The notes below the pieces were generated by a model. That model saw only the letters and a program-made list of their open reading frames with translations, did no database searches and was not told the origin of the DNA. A program made the translations under genes and the position numbers. 64,000 nucleotides of DNA from Rhynchopus sp. YZ270_cl-10 (Eukaryota; Euglenozoa; Diplonemea; Diplonemida; Diplonemidae), in the NCBI GenBank assembly GCA_964035575.1, contig OZ037891.1, positions 310,001 to 374,000 on the forward strand, given 5' to 3'. Positions 42,769 through 53,026 of the stretch are shown here, piece after piece; position 1 is the stretch's first letter, and the number at the start of each line of letters is the position of its first letter.

Positions 42769-42940
42769 AGTGCCCCCCTGCGTCCGCCGATGAACGGTGA
42801 GACGTTTGCACTTTCAATTTGTTTTGTTTTCTAAGTTTGTAGTTACGGAGGGAATCTTTTTGGGATTCAAATTGATGAAGGTATTTTACTTTGTAAAGAT
42901 GTACGTACGAGAGACACAGTCATCTTAATAGGTTGGTTTC
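42769..42940 (+). repeat. GTGCCTGCGTC-class and ACGAGAG-class repeat pair
   Basis: 42769-42820: AGTGCCCCCCTGCGTCCGCC, GATGAACGGTGAGACGTTTG, CACTTTCAATTT. 42898-42940: GATGTACGTACGAGAGACAC, AGTCATCTTAATAGGTTGG. CGTC pairs with GACG inside the first, within AGTGC/GCACT. Confidence 0.8.
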
Positions 42941-43164
42941 TTTCTTTTGGCACAAAAGAGGAAGGGAAAGGGGAGGTTGGAAGATGTACAATTACAATAA
43001 AAAAAAACCATAAATATTTGTCAACAACGCTCCACCTCAGCCCTCATTACCCTCCTCAATCAAGATGTGATATTTCAGGTGTGAGGTATCCCTAGCATTT
43101 CGGAATATACCCATGCAGTGTGTATGTGTATAAAAGGTGTGTTCAGCTTTCAAGTTTTCTTTCA

Positions 43165-43440
43165 GGTGACTGAGTGCGAGGCTCAGAATCGTCTGGCAAA
43201 ACTTTTTTTTTTTGTGTATATTTTTTCTCTTTATGTGCACCACCCCTCCCCCACTCCCAGCTACCCAATAAAGATAGGTGTCTTTTTTACATCCTTTGAT
43301 GAAATTCCACAGATTTCTCTGCTGTGTTTGTTTTCATCTTTTTTTTCCTGTGTTTCTCAATGTACGCCATCTCTCTGCAATATCCCTTTTGTTCTCTTTT
43401 TAAGGTGACCAGATGAGAGGCGCATTCATCAATATTTTCT
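43165..43440 (+). repeat. Two stem-loop repeats, one with compensating stem changes
   Basis: 43165-43206: GGTGACTGAGTGCGAGGCTC, AGAATCGTCTGGCAAAACTT. The usual CTAAG/CTTAG stem is CTGAG/CTCAG here, so both partners changed and pairing is kept. 43404-43440: GGTGACCAGATGAGAGGCGC, ATTCATCAATATTTTC, more diverged. Confidence 0.75.
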
Positions 43441-43812
43441 GTTTTTTTAATGGTGCTTTTTCCCCCCGTTCTCTTCGGTACGGAACACTCGAACGTCCTA
43501 CCCTTTGCATGAGCACGACCGAGCTGCGTTTTTTTAAGTACGTTTTCAACTATTTTTTTCTTTTTCTCAGTTTTTTTTTTCTCTTTCTCCCTCAGTAAGT
43601 ATTCTTCCCTTCTTTCCCTTCCTTCTTCCTTCTTCCTCTTCCTTTTTCTTTTTCTACAAGAAATGAAAGAGGTAACGTACCTTTAAGGTTCATTCGTCCT
43701 TTTATTAAAGTTTTCCTCCCCCCTTCTTTCCTTTCAATTTTTCTACCTCCTCCAAAACGTGCTGAACGAACTGTTCAGCGTTAGGTTGCCAGGGGTTGTT
43801 ACCAGGGTTTAT

Positions 43813-43986
43813 TATACTATGCATACAGGCCGAGTCGGGGCCGACTCAGCCTGAGTTTTGGCTGAGTTATATTTACCGGACTGAGTCCAGGCTGAGTGAG
43901 TCAGTCCAGACTCAGTCTGGAGTATTTCTTTATTCAGGAGTATTTTTTTCTGCCATGATTCGGGCCGTATGCATGGTATGGTGTAT
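43813..43986. mobile_element. 174-bp inverted-end element with 12-bp flanking repeats
   Basis: TATACTATGCATAC at the left is matched by the complement of GTATGCATGGTATG at the right. An exact ACCAGGGTTTAT lies on both sides (43801-43812 and 43987-43998), like a target duplication. The inside is a GAGTC/CTGAGT-rich set of short palindromes. Related hairpins with TTACCAGGGTTA lie at 49426-49460. Non-coding. Confidence 0.6.
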
Positions 43987-44515
43987 ACCAGGGTTTATGC
44001 CAAAAGGCTTGAGAGCAAAACCAAAGGCTTTCGCTGTTGTCCGTTTCTGCTGCCAAACACTCCTTTAAAGCCGTGAGGTGTGCTGTCTCTGCAAAGCATC
44101 CTCTCCATACTGGGATGTGGCCTCGGAAAACGTCGACTCCATGTTTCCAAAGAAGAAAAAAAGTACCCCACCAGTCCCCCCCCCGCTCTTGAGATTTTTT
44201 GGGGGACAGGGTAAGGGTAGGTAGGGCCTTATCGACACCTCAGAGATTACAATGTGACTTTTTTTTGTTCTTTCCAAATTTGTTTTCCTTTCTCTCCATG
44301 TTCGATTATACCAGCTTTTTTTAAAATATCTTTGCCATTTTTTTCTCTCGTTTTCCCCCTCTTCCCGTTCTCTTACGGTACGAACCACTCACGTCCCACC
44401 CTTTGCACGACTGAGCTGCGTTTTAGCATCTCATCCTTCAACTACTCTTTTCCCCCCTCCCCCTCAATGACCGGTCCACCCACGGTCCACCCCACGGTGC
44501 ACCTCATTATACCAA

Positions 44516-44556
44516 GGTACACTGTCACGAGAGGGCTTTGTATTTCAAGGCAGCCC
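44516..44556 (+). repeat. ACGAGAGG-class repeat (TACA/TGTA type)
   Basis: GGTACACTGTCACGAGAGGG, CTTTGTATTTCAAGGCAGCC. One of the most typical copies. A fragment AGTGCCCTGCGTC of the other class follows at 44683. Confidence 0.85.
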
Positions 44557-45535
44557 CCCTTTTGTTGCATAGGAAATCATATGCAACCTTTTTTTCTCTT
44601 TCGTATTTTGTCAAACAACGTGCATGCCACTGAAGCAACGCTCTCTAGGGGCAGTATTCGATGGAGGTACCCGTAGGAGAATCAGTGCCCTGCGTCTCGT
44701 AGTAAGTGTCCCAGTGAGGTGTTGTGCAGCGTTCCCACCTCTTTTGTTTCGTTCATACTTTTGAGCGACCTAAAAAAGCCCCCGAAATTGCTCCCCCCCA
44801 TCTGACACAACTAAACGATAGGAGAAAGGTTGTCTGAATGGCAGCTACACTAAGATTATCAAAAAAGAACAAAAACAAAAAAAAAAAAACACAAAAGGTC
44901 CAAATAATGTTCAAACTGTAATTAAGTTTACATGTTAGGGGCCTTTTTTTTACTGTGAAATAAAAAAAACCTAAAAGTCGCAAACCTTTAGGTTAAAGTG
45001 ATATTGAAATGATGTGAACGAAAAGAAAATACGACCAAATGACTTTTCAAGGTTTTTGTAAAGACCTTTTTACAAAAAGTATTTATTTTGGACAATACCG
45101 ACTTTTAATCAGACAACCAATCGGTTACGTTTAAATGTGTTTTTCTTGTATGGTGAAGATCACGTCTTTTTTCTATTGTGCTCACACTCATACACGAATA
45201 CAGCAAAGTTTTCCAATACAAATCAACACCCATCAAACCCCCCATCCCGTGCACCTCTCTTCCTTTTGTGCTGATATCACAATTTGGAATATAGAAGTAT
45301 AGAAAAGTGGTCTTGTTTTTCACAATAGGGAAGCCGTAAAAGAAAGATGGGACCATTTTTGTTGATCCCTCACCATATACTATCAATTTATTGATTGCAT
45401 ATGATGAAAATACAATAGGGAAGCCGTTTTATGACAGTCATAAAACTGCTTTCCATAGAAAATATCATTTTTTTGTTTTGTTTGGTTTTTTTCTTCTTCA
45501 AAACAACGCAATTACGGCATCACATAGAGTGTAGT

Positions 45536-46735
45536 GTATAGCGGAATGCATCCCCGAATACTTACACCGATAGAACCAAATTCAAATTATTATTTTTTAA
45601 AAAATACAGTTTGCGGTACAAAGCATAGGGTCAATAACTAAGGTGGAGCTTTTCGGGTTTTGAAAAGCTCGAGTGGGTTGTTGTTCCACCTTTGTTAGTA
45701 CCGTGCCCTGTAATGAAAAACAGTGGAGATTTGCACACCTGTGGCAACACTACCGAGGCAACTACACTACTCCAACAATTTATTGAAAAAAAAGGCACGA
45801 TGACATTGCGCGTCGGAACATAAAATTAACCCTGTTAAAGGTGATAAACAAGAGGCTTAGATTCATCCTATCATTTTAAAGACGTGTTTGTGTCACTCCC
45901 CAAAGAGACGCATTTCACACCGTTCCAACTATTTTTTTCTTCCCCCTCTCTGGTGCTTTCGGAAGTCGGTCAACGACCTGTCAGCGACGTGTCACGACCT
46001 GTCGGCGACCTGTCAATATCAGGGGGTGTGTATAGAGTCCCTGTGTCAGCAACGACCTGTCAATACCGACCCCTCCCGGAGCACCACTCTCGCTTTTCAA
46101 CTTCCATTTTTTTTTTCTCTTTTTTCTCTCTTCGGTACAATGTACCGTACCTACCCACTCAATTTTTGAAAAATTGGAGTATGGTGGAGTTTGTAGGGTT
46201 TAAATACCACCAAGCTCCAACCTCAAACCAAAATTTCAGGCAAAATGAGGTGTACCTACAATCTAATACGCTATCGTCCTATCTAATCTCTCCCTTGGTT
46301 TGCGGGTGGCTGCAAAGCATATCGCCACCTGCATCTGACACAGACAGTGTTTATTGTCATACCCAACACATTTTTTTTTTATTGAGTACACTGTCACGAG
46401 AGGGCTTTGTATGACCAAGTCAATCCCCCCACACACCCTCTTCCATTTGGGTCGGCTTCAAAACCATCCGAAGAATCTGTGTGATCTTTTTTTTTTCCCC
46501 TCGAAAAAACCTTTTTGACCTTCCCGAGGTATTTCCCTGGAGATTGCACAACTGTGGCAACACAACCGAGGTAACTACACTACTCCAACAAATTATCAAA
46601 AAAAATAATATTAACTAAATGTTCCACGAATGGATCCGAAGAAGAAATGTGATAATAGTCTAAAAAAAGCAAACAAAGTGGGGATTACGCTGATGTGGCA
46701 ACACACGCCTCCACTGCTCTCTCAACAGAGTTTAT
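45536..46735 (+). repeat. Cluster of AGTG- and ACGAGAGG-class repeats
   Basis: 45536-45585: TATAGCGGAATGCATCCCCG type. 45637-45699: hairpin with arms ACTAAGGTGGA and TCCACCTTTGTTAGT. 45721-45785 and 46538-46600: near-identical long-type copies (GGAGATTGCACAACTGTGGC and its variant). 45841-45875: ACAAGAGGCTTAGATTCATC. 46384-46425: AGTACACTGTCACGAGAGGG. 46676-46735: a diverged long-type copy. Confidence 0.75.
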
Positions 46736-47633
46736 TTTTCTTCAAAAAATTCAAAAAAATTTTCCACGAACTTTCCAAGAATAAAAAAACCCCCCTCGCA
46801 CTCTGTGACCGAGTGTGAGTGGGGCAACGAACTTCCCCCCCCCCCCCCCCCTAGGGTCTATCAAACACGACGCGGTCCAGGACCAATTTCACTTGTCATG
46901 GTGACAAGTGAAATGACAAGTGAAATGTATGACAAGTGGTCACTTGTCATGACAAGTGATTTACCTGAGGAATGCCTGTGAGCTCATGATTTCATTTATT
47001 CCTACATGAAATGAAGTAAAAAAATGTAAAATGATGTACTTTTTATCTCTTTCTTTTTTAGCCTGATGTGGGTAGTGGCGGCTATCTGATGGTTTTCTTT
47101 TATTGATTAGGGAGTGGGTTGTGCAGGCAACGTAAGGAAATGGGGTGGGGACTGGGGAACGGTAAAGAAAAGTATGGTTAAAGTGACGTAAGGACTTTTG
47201 CGAAGGGCTCTCACTCACGGACTGACGCTTCATTTTTTAAAAAAATTTGAAATGTAAAAGACAACAAAAGGTGATGTTTTATTTTTCCTTCCTTCAAAAC
47301 TTCACACACAACGCTTTTTTGGTTTTTGGGAGACACACAAGGTGCCAGGTTCTATGGTAAGCACGGAACCACCCTGCACCTGTTTGTCATGTTGTTTCCC
47401 GTGCAATACATGGAGAAACGTTTCGCACTCGAAACAAAGCTTTTTTAATAAAAAATGAACGAAGCACAAAAACAAGCGTGTGTGGAAGAAAAAAGAAAAG
47501 GGAAAATATTTTTTCTGATTCACAGTGGTGTTTATGTTTTGGGTACGGGGCGGAGAATAAAATCTGTTCGATAAAAGAAACGCAAGCTTTTTGTTTTATC
47601 TTGTTCATTTTTAAAAGCAAAAATAACTATTTA

Positions 47634-47795
47634 TTCAACGCCTTTTAGCGTGGTTTTTTTTTGCGATAACTTCACGCATTTTTTTCCCAGGCGAGTGGTA
47701 GTTAATTTGCCGAGCGAAGCGAGGCAAATTGAATCCACGAGCCTGGGAAAAAAATAAGTGAAGTATCGCAAAAAAATTCGCTAAAAGGCGTTGAA
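47634..47795. repeat. 162-bp imperfect palindrome
   Basis: TTCAACGCCTTTTAGCG at the left is mirrored by CGCTAAAAGGCGTTGAA at the right, with inner matches CCCAGGC/GCCTGGG and AATTTGCC/GGCAAATT. It lies next to the inner element at 47815 and shares the word TTTTAGCGTG with its ends. Confidence 0.8.
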
Positions 47796-47814
47796 TACGT
47801 AATTTTATTTCACG

Positions 47815-49177
47815 TTAAATAAAGTATACGAAAGGATTTGGCACTTTTAGCGTGACTCATTTATTGTGCAATAACTAACGAGTATGTGTCCCTCCAGGTA
47901 GCTTTCCTTACCCTCCCGCCAGCGCTACCGGGAATCCCACGGACCCCTAGCTAGGATAGCGGGACTCCCGCTGGGGGGGCTGGCAAACCTGAGGGGGCTG
48001 GAGGGAGGCTAAAAAAGGCTGAAGGGTCCCTCCAGACCTGTTACCCTCCTGCGGGGAAACCTGCAAAAACCCGATAAACTGGGCCTACCCTTATATGTGG
48101 GGTGGGATACACGTTTTCGGGGTGTCATAACCATGTGTGAGCCACACAGGGTGGTGCACAGGTGACCCCATGCAGTACACGCAACCCACGTTTTGATACA
48201 CAACAGCATTTTGCGTGTAGCGCATACAGCGTGTAGCCTATTTAGCCCACGCATAGCGTGTAGCGTGTGGTCGGGTTCTGAAAGCTGCCTCAAAGGTACA
48301 CAAAGCTACATCCCGACGTCTCCCCACCCTCAGGGTCCCCTCGGGTGCTAGCGGAGGTCGGGAAATGGCTATCGTGCAAGAGCGAGACATTCAGAAGATC
48401 CCCGCCCATCACAGAATATCATGCCAGCCACCGCCTTCCTCACAATGAAGTAAGGGGGTGGTGTGTCCTCCGCCTTCATAGGTAATGAAGGAGTCGATTT
48501 CTTGTTTCGTAAGTGCGGAGTGCCTTGGACTGTCGTGTCGGTAGCCGGTCTGGTTTTGTTTCAAGAGACACACGAGCCTGCGCAAACTGGTCTTGCAGTT
48601 GCACCCCATACTTCCTCGCCAATATGCTGCTCAGCTTACTGAACGCTGTCCATTACGACGACGATTTGTACGTGAGATCGTCACGGAGATGCACTATGCA
48701 CAAAACAAAGTCGGCTTCCGTGGGCTTACCGTTGGGCTTGCCAATGAATTCCTTAAAAAGCGGTCCCATTCACGGATGTACGGTGTCGACGATGCCAGTC
48801 CTTCAGCAAAACCACTGTAGCGCTCGTCCATCTCTTGTCGGAGGACCGTTTGCGTCTTAGATCCTTCGGCATGTTGCGTGTGTCAAAAAAAAATGGGAAA
48901 AGTGCAAAAAAAATTCGAAATTTTCAATTTTTAGGCGGGTGGTGGTGCAGGATATACCAAAATTTAGCGTGAAGTTATCGCCAAAAAAAACCCCTGTTTT
49001 GGCGTGAAAAAAACAAAAATAAAATCACGCTCCTAAGGAATTGCAGTGAAAAAAAGTGAAAACGCGTGAAATAAAGTTCAATTAGCGTGGTTTTTATTTG
49101 TGAAAAAAACACGGCGTGAAATTATCATTAAAAAGAATCACGCTAAAAGTGCCAAATCCTTCGTATACTTTATTTAA
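47815..49177. mobile_element. Inner 1.36-kb element with ~40-bp inverted ends and TTAA
   Basis: Left TTAAATAAAGTATACGAA, then AGGATTTGGCACTTTTAGCG and TGA, is matched almost perfectly in inverse at 49138-49177. Both outer edges read TTAA, which could be a TTAA target duplication as in piggyBac-type elements, or simply part of the inverted ends. The right half repeats TTAGCGTG/CACGCTAA words. At 48290-48870 there are coding-like but discontinuous pieces (for example LPRQYAAQLTERCPLRRRF and GFRGLTVGLANEFLKKR); no family is recognised. Confidence 0.6.
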
Positions 49178-49785
49178 CTGTGGAATAAAATCAAAAAATC
49201 AAAAAATCTGTCGGTGGATAGGTGGTGCACAGGGTATAGTTTCATATTCAATGAAAAGGAAATCAAGTTGGTCGCACCCGAAGACGCGAGGCAGAACGAC
49301 GCCTCGGAAGAAGAGGATGACGACGAAGACGACGAAGGCGACGACGCTGTGACAATTGAATGAGAGCAATGCTATCATAATCAAAAAAAAAAAAATCGTT
49401 TGATGCCTCAAACGGGATGGTTATAACCCTGGTAATATGGGTAGGGGGTATTACCAGGGTTAGTGAACCGCATAGTCGTGTCCTTACGTCACTTTAAACA
49501 ATACTTTTCTTTTTTTTTTTTTTCTTTTCTTTTCCTTTTTTCCCCCACTCCCCACCCCATTGCCTTACTTTGCTTGCGCAACCCACTCCCTAATCAAAAA
49601 ATAACAATAAAAAGAATCCAGGGTTAACAGGGACCCTAAGGATTCACTTGTCATGACAAGTGAATCACTTGTCATGACAAGTGGTTCACTTGTCATGACA
49701 AGTGATTTACATGTCATTTCACTTGTCACTTTTATGACATGTCATTTCACTTGTCAGGTGCCTCTGGACCGCGTCGTGAAAGCTA

Positions 49786-50942
49786 GTGGCAAACGTCATT
49801 TTTTAAGAAACCCCAACCAGCTCTCATAGTGTTTCTGACCATACCAACCCACCCACACACCCCCCAAAACCGCCTCAGGCCCCGAGTTTACCCTTTTTTG
49901 GCACTTTAGTGGCCCTGATTTTAAAAATTCGAAAAAAAAAAATGGGTGTCCATGATTTCGTACCTTTCCACCCCTCTTTGGTAAAAGTGTGTTTTTTAAG
50001 ACGATTTTCTGTCGTGTTTTTGCGGTGTTTGGGTGGGGATGTGGTGGAAATTCGGACCCATCTGGGCTCCCAGGGTCCTTTTTCGGGGGTTTTTGGCCAT
50101 TTCTTGACCCCTATATGGGTCAAACATCATGCCAGAGTGGCTGCCAGGGTCCTGCCAGGGTATTGCCAGGGTATTTTTTGATGTAAAAACACCAAAAAAA
50201 AACACTTCCAAAAGTGTCAAATATGTCCGAAACAGGTTGGAATGGACTCACAGGCCACTTTTGGGGTATATTTGTGCCAAAGGAGGCTTTGTGATGTCAA
50301 AAAATACGTCGTTTTTTGGTTTTTTTCTTGAAAAACCGCTTATTTTATACACAGGTCAACGTCCCGCCATGTTGGGCAAAATAAGCGGTTTTTCAAGAAA
50401 AAAACCAAAAAACGACGTATTTTTTGACATCACAAAGCCTCCTTTGGCACAAATATACCCCAAAAGTGGCCTGTGAGTCCATTCCAACCTGTTTCGGACA
50501 TATTTGACACTTTTGGAAGTGTTTTTTTTGGTGTTTTTACATCAAAAAATACCCTGGCAATACCCTGGCAGGACCCTGGCAGCCACTCTGGCATGATGTT
50601 TGACCCATATAGGGGTCAAGAAATGGCCAAAAACCCCCGAAAAAGGACCCTGGGAGCCCAGATGGGTCCGAATTTCCACCACATCCCCACCCAAACACCG
50701 CAAAAACACGACAGAAAATCGTCTTAAAAAACACACTTTTACCAAAGAGGGGTGGAAAGGTACGAAATCATGGACACCCATTTTTTTTTTTCGAATTTTT
50801 AAAATCAGGGCCACTAAAGTGCCAAAAAAGGGTAAACTCGGGGCCTGAGGCGGTTTTGGGGGGTGTGTGGGTGGGTTGGTATGGTCAGAAACACTATGAG
50901 AGCCGTGGTTGGGGTTTTTTTAAAAAAAACGACTTTTGCCAC
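49786..50942. repeat. 1.16-kb near-perfect palindrome
   Basis: Two ~560-bp arms around a 31-bp spacer (50347-50377). Translations of 80-90 residues read on opposite strands at 49875-50181 and 50542-50848 are identical, so the arms differ at almost no base there; small differences are confined to the outer 50 bp. It contains no recognisable gene. It splits the right end of the 46852-50971 element, so it arrived later. Such DNA can extrude a cruciform and is unstable in cloning. Confidence 0.92.
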
Positions 50943-51551
50943 CCTTTTTAGTACCCTTTTGATAGACCCTACCCCCCCCCCCCCCCAGCTGTGTGTGGTG
51001 ACCCGCTATCTCCCACTATCTCCCATCATCTCTCCCCGCAGACGTCTGACTACGTCACGCACCCATACCCCCCTTTCTTTTAATATAATGTGTGTAGTAT
51101 TTTGTGCAAAAATGAAACTTTTATTCTCTTTTGTTTGTCTTTTTGTCACACAAATAAAAAAAATATTCTACTCCCCGTATTCCTTACCCCTGCACCCTCA
51201 CGACGTTTGGTCGAAGGACCCTGCCCCATTGTTAGATGTGTATGCGCACATTGGTCTTTCAGATTTCTCTCTTTTTTTTGTGTTTGCATCCCTGTTGAGT
51301 ACTCTCGTTAATTGAGATGTATGAGCAAAAAGCTACCATCAGGCAGCTCTCCCATACCGTTGCCCGCAATGATAGTAAATGGGGGAAATGCCATTCCACC
51401 CGAACAACATAGGCTGAACGAGGAAAACCAAAAGCAGCTCCTGGCAACAGGAGTGCGTGAACAACCCTCGACAAAACGCTTTTGTGCCAAAAGATGTGTA
51501 TGCACTTCACGGTGCATATGCATCTCAGCTTTTCTTTTGTCGACTGCGCTC

Positions 51552-51673
51552 TAGGCACACCCCGAAGGGGAATTCATATTCACCCTATATTCGGATCCGA
51601 ATACAGGGCAAATATGGTCCAGGAATTTTGGGATCGAATATAGGAATACGAATTCGCCTTCGGGGTATGCCTA
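51552..51673. mobile_element. 122-bp hairpin element
   Basis: TAGGCACACCCCGAAGGGGA at the left is matched by the complement of the right end, TAGGCATACCCCGAAGGCGA, followed by ATTC in both. The inside repeats TATATTCGGATCC-like palindromic words. Non-coding; no clear target duplication. Confidence 0.75.
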
Positions 51674-51983
51674 AGGGCGTTCAGTTCTATCGACCTTTTA
51701 CTTTTACTTTTTCTTTTTAAAAGCGCAGAACGTTCATGTACTTTCGCTTTGATGTGTAAGTATATGAAACGAATCTAAAGCGCATCATTAGCTCGATCCT
51801 TACGATGGTATGTGTGTGCTGGAAAGCAGGCAAGAGTAGTTCCGAAGAGACGGGACATTGCCTGTTATGTGTATCCATGCCTCATGCCTACATGCCTTAT
51901 GTAGCATGCTTCCATCTTCAAAAGGTTTCTTTGATGTGTACCTTTTTTTTTCCATAGAGAGTCACGACCCATCTTTTTCACTA

Positions 51984-52379
51984 GATGTATGAGCAAGTGA
52001 GGCACAGTCATTCATGTTCAAAGCTTTCCTTTCAGTATTTTTTTTCTTCTCTGTACAACCTTGGGGTCACGATTTGATTGTCTCTCGCAGTCTCACTTTA
52101 CCCAAGAGTACAATATTTTTGTGTCGACAATGGCATAAAGTGCACTTTTGGTAGGAACTACAATATTGTCCGAAGCCTTTTTGTGCTCCGGAAGAGATAG
52201 ACGTAGTTCGTCCTTGAGCAACTGTTGATGAAAAAAAAAGTTTATTTTTTTTTTTGTTTTTAATTTCTGCACACGAACAGCGTTTCTTTTGTTGTTCTGC
52301 CAAAAAAGTAATAATAATGCACCCCTTTTTTTTAGGTGACTAAGCACGAGAGGCTTAGGGTCATCTTATAAACTTTTCT
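51984..52379 (+). repeat. Two ACGAGAGG-class repeats (51984, 52335)
   Basis: 51984-52025: GATGTATGAGCAAGTGAGGC, ACAGTCATTCATG, diverged. 52335-52379: GGTGACTAAGCACGAGAGGC, TTAGGGTCATCTTATAAACT, TTTC, the consensus form, directly after an eight-T run and AG. Confidence 0.8.
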
Positions 52380-52735
52380 TTTCCTTTGCTACTCCACATT
52401 TTTTTTCACCTTTCTATTGGTTGAAAAGGACATTCTGATTGTGTGGATAGGAAGCCAAAATGCACACAATGGATTCGATTATGTCTCTGTGAAATGACCA
52501 AAAAAGAAAAAGCCAAAATAAATAAAAACGAAAACAAAAAAACGTATAAAACGGAGTATCTACAAATATTTTGTAAGCCCGTTCGGTTATTCTTCTTTTT
52601 CAAAAAAAAAATATCTCAGAAAAAAAAGCACAAAGCAATGTTATCATCATTTTGCTTGCGATAGTACGCTTAACGAAAAGTAAAAAAAAAAAATCCTTTC
52701 CAATAGAAACTGCATCATGATAGTAACGAAAAAGA

Positions 52736-52880
52736 TAGTGAGAGCTCATCCCAAAATTGGGTCTGCACTAATCCAACCAAATTTTCAAAAAAAAATTAAA
52801 AAATAAAGAAAAATCAACATAATGTCCACAGTGGAGCACATCCCCCGAGTGTCTACACTAACTCCAACCAAGGTTTCAAG
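52736..52880 (+). repeat. Two AGTG...CACT repeats
   Basis: 52736-52790: TAGTGAGAGCTCATCCCAAA, ATTGGGTCTGCACTAATCCA, ACCAAATTTTCA. 52829-52880: CAGTGGAGCACATCCCCCGA, GTGTCTACACTAACTCCAAC, CAAGGTTTCA. Both have A-rich sequence between or after. They lie 150-300 bp before the TFIIS ATG. Confidence 0.8.
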
Positions 52881-53026
52881 ATGCAAACAAACAAAAGAAC
52901 CAATTCTTTTCCCCTACATTGTCATTCGCTTTTCTCTCTCCCCCTCTTTCCACAAAAACATCACAAAAGGCAAGCAGGGGGACATCGATCACCCAAAAAA
53001 AGGTTATATAATATCCCGCAGAGACT

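Larger units (their letters stand above)
42642..46851 (+). other. 4.2-kb repeat-rich spacer
   Basis: No gene recognised. Holds stem-loop clusters (42769, 43165, 44516, 45536-46735), a 174-bp inverted-end element (43813), a direct repeat ACAATAGGGAAGCCGT (about 45324 and 45413) and a C-run of 17 at 46835-46851 into which the next element is inserted. Confidence 0.7.
46852..50971. mobile_element. 4.1-kb nested inverted-end element in a C-run
   Basis: Left end TAGGGTCTATCAAA and right end TTTGATAGACCCTA are a perfect 14-bp inverted pair, and each is flanked outside by a C-run (46835-46851, 50972-50986), as if the target was poly-C. The arms continue inward with CACGACGCGGTCCAG (46866; complement at 49764-49778), ACTTGTCATGACAAGT palindromes, and matching blocks 47097-47205 with 49485-49616. 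The core has only weak ORF fragments (48513-48860), so no transposase is called. A 1.16-kb palindrome splits the right end between TTTGATAG... and CGTCGTG. Confidence 0.8.
50972..53026 (+). other. Spacer before the PWWP-TFIIS gene
   Basis: Begins with the C-run flanking the nested element. Carries a 122-bp hairpin element (51552), stem-loops (51984, 52335) and two AGTG-class repeats (52736, 52829). A short stretch around 51312-51500 has open frames on both strands but no recognisable protein. Confidence 0.65.

Noticed and set aside
49875-50848. Paired identical ORFs of 80-90 codons
   Set aside because: They are mirror copies in the palindrome arms and have no protein-like features; useful only as evidence that the arms are identical.
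51312-51554. Possible small gene (SKKLPSGSSPIPLPAMIVNGG...)
   Set aside because: All frames are open for 30-80 codons here, no family is seen, and it runs into a hairpin element.
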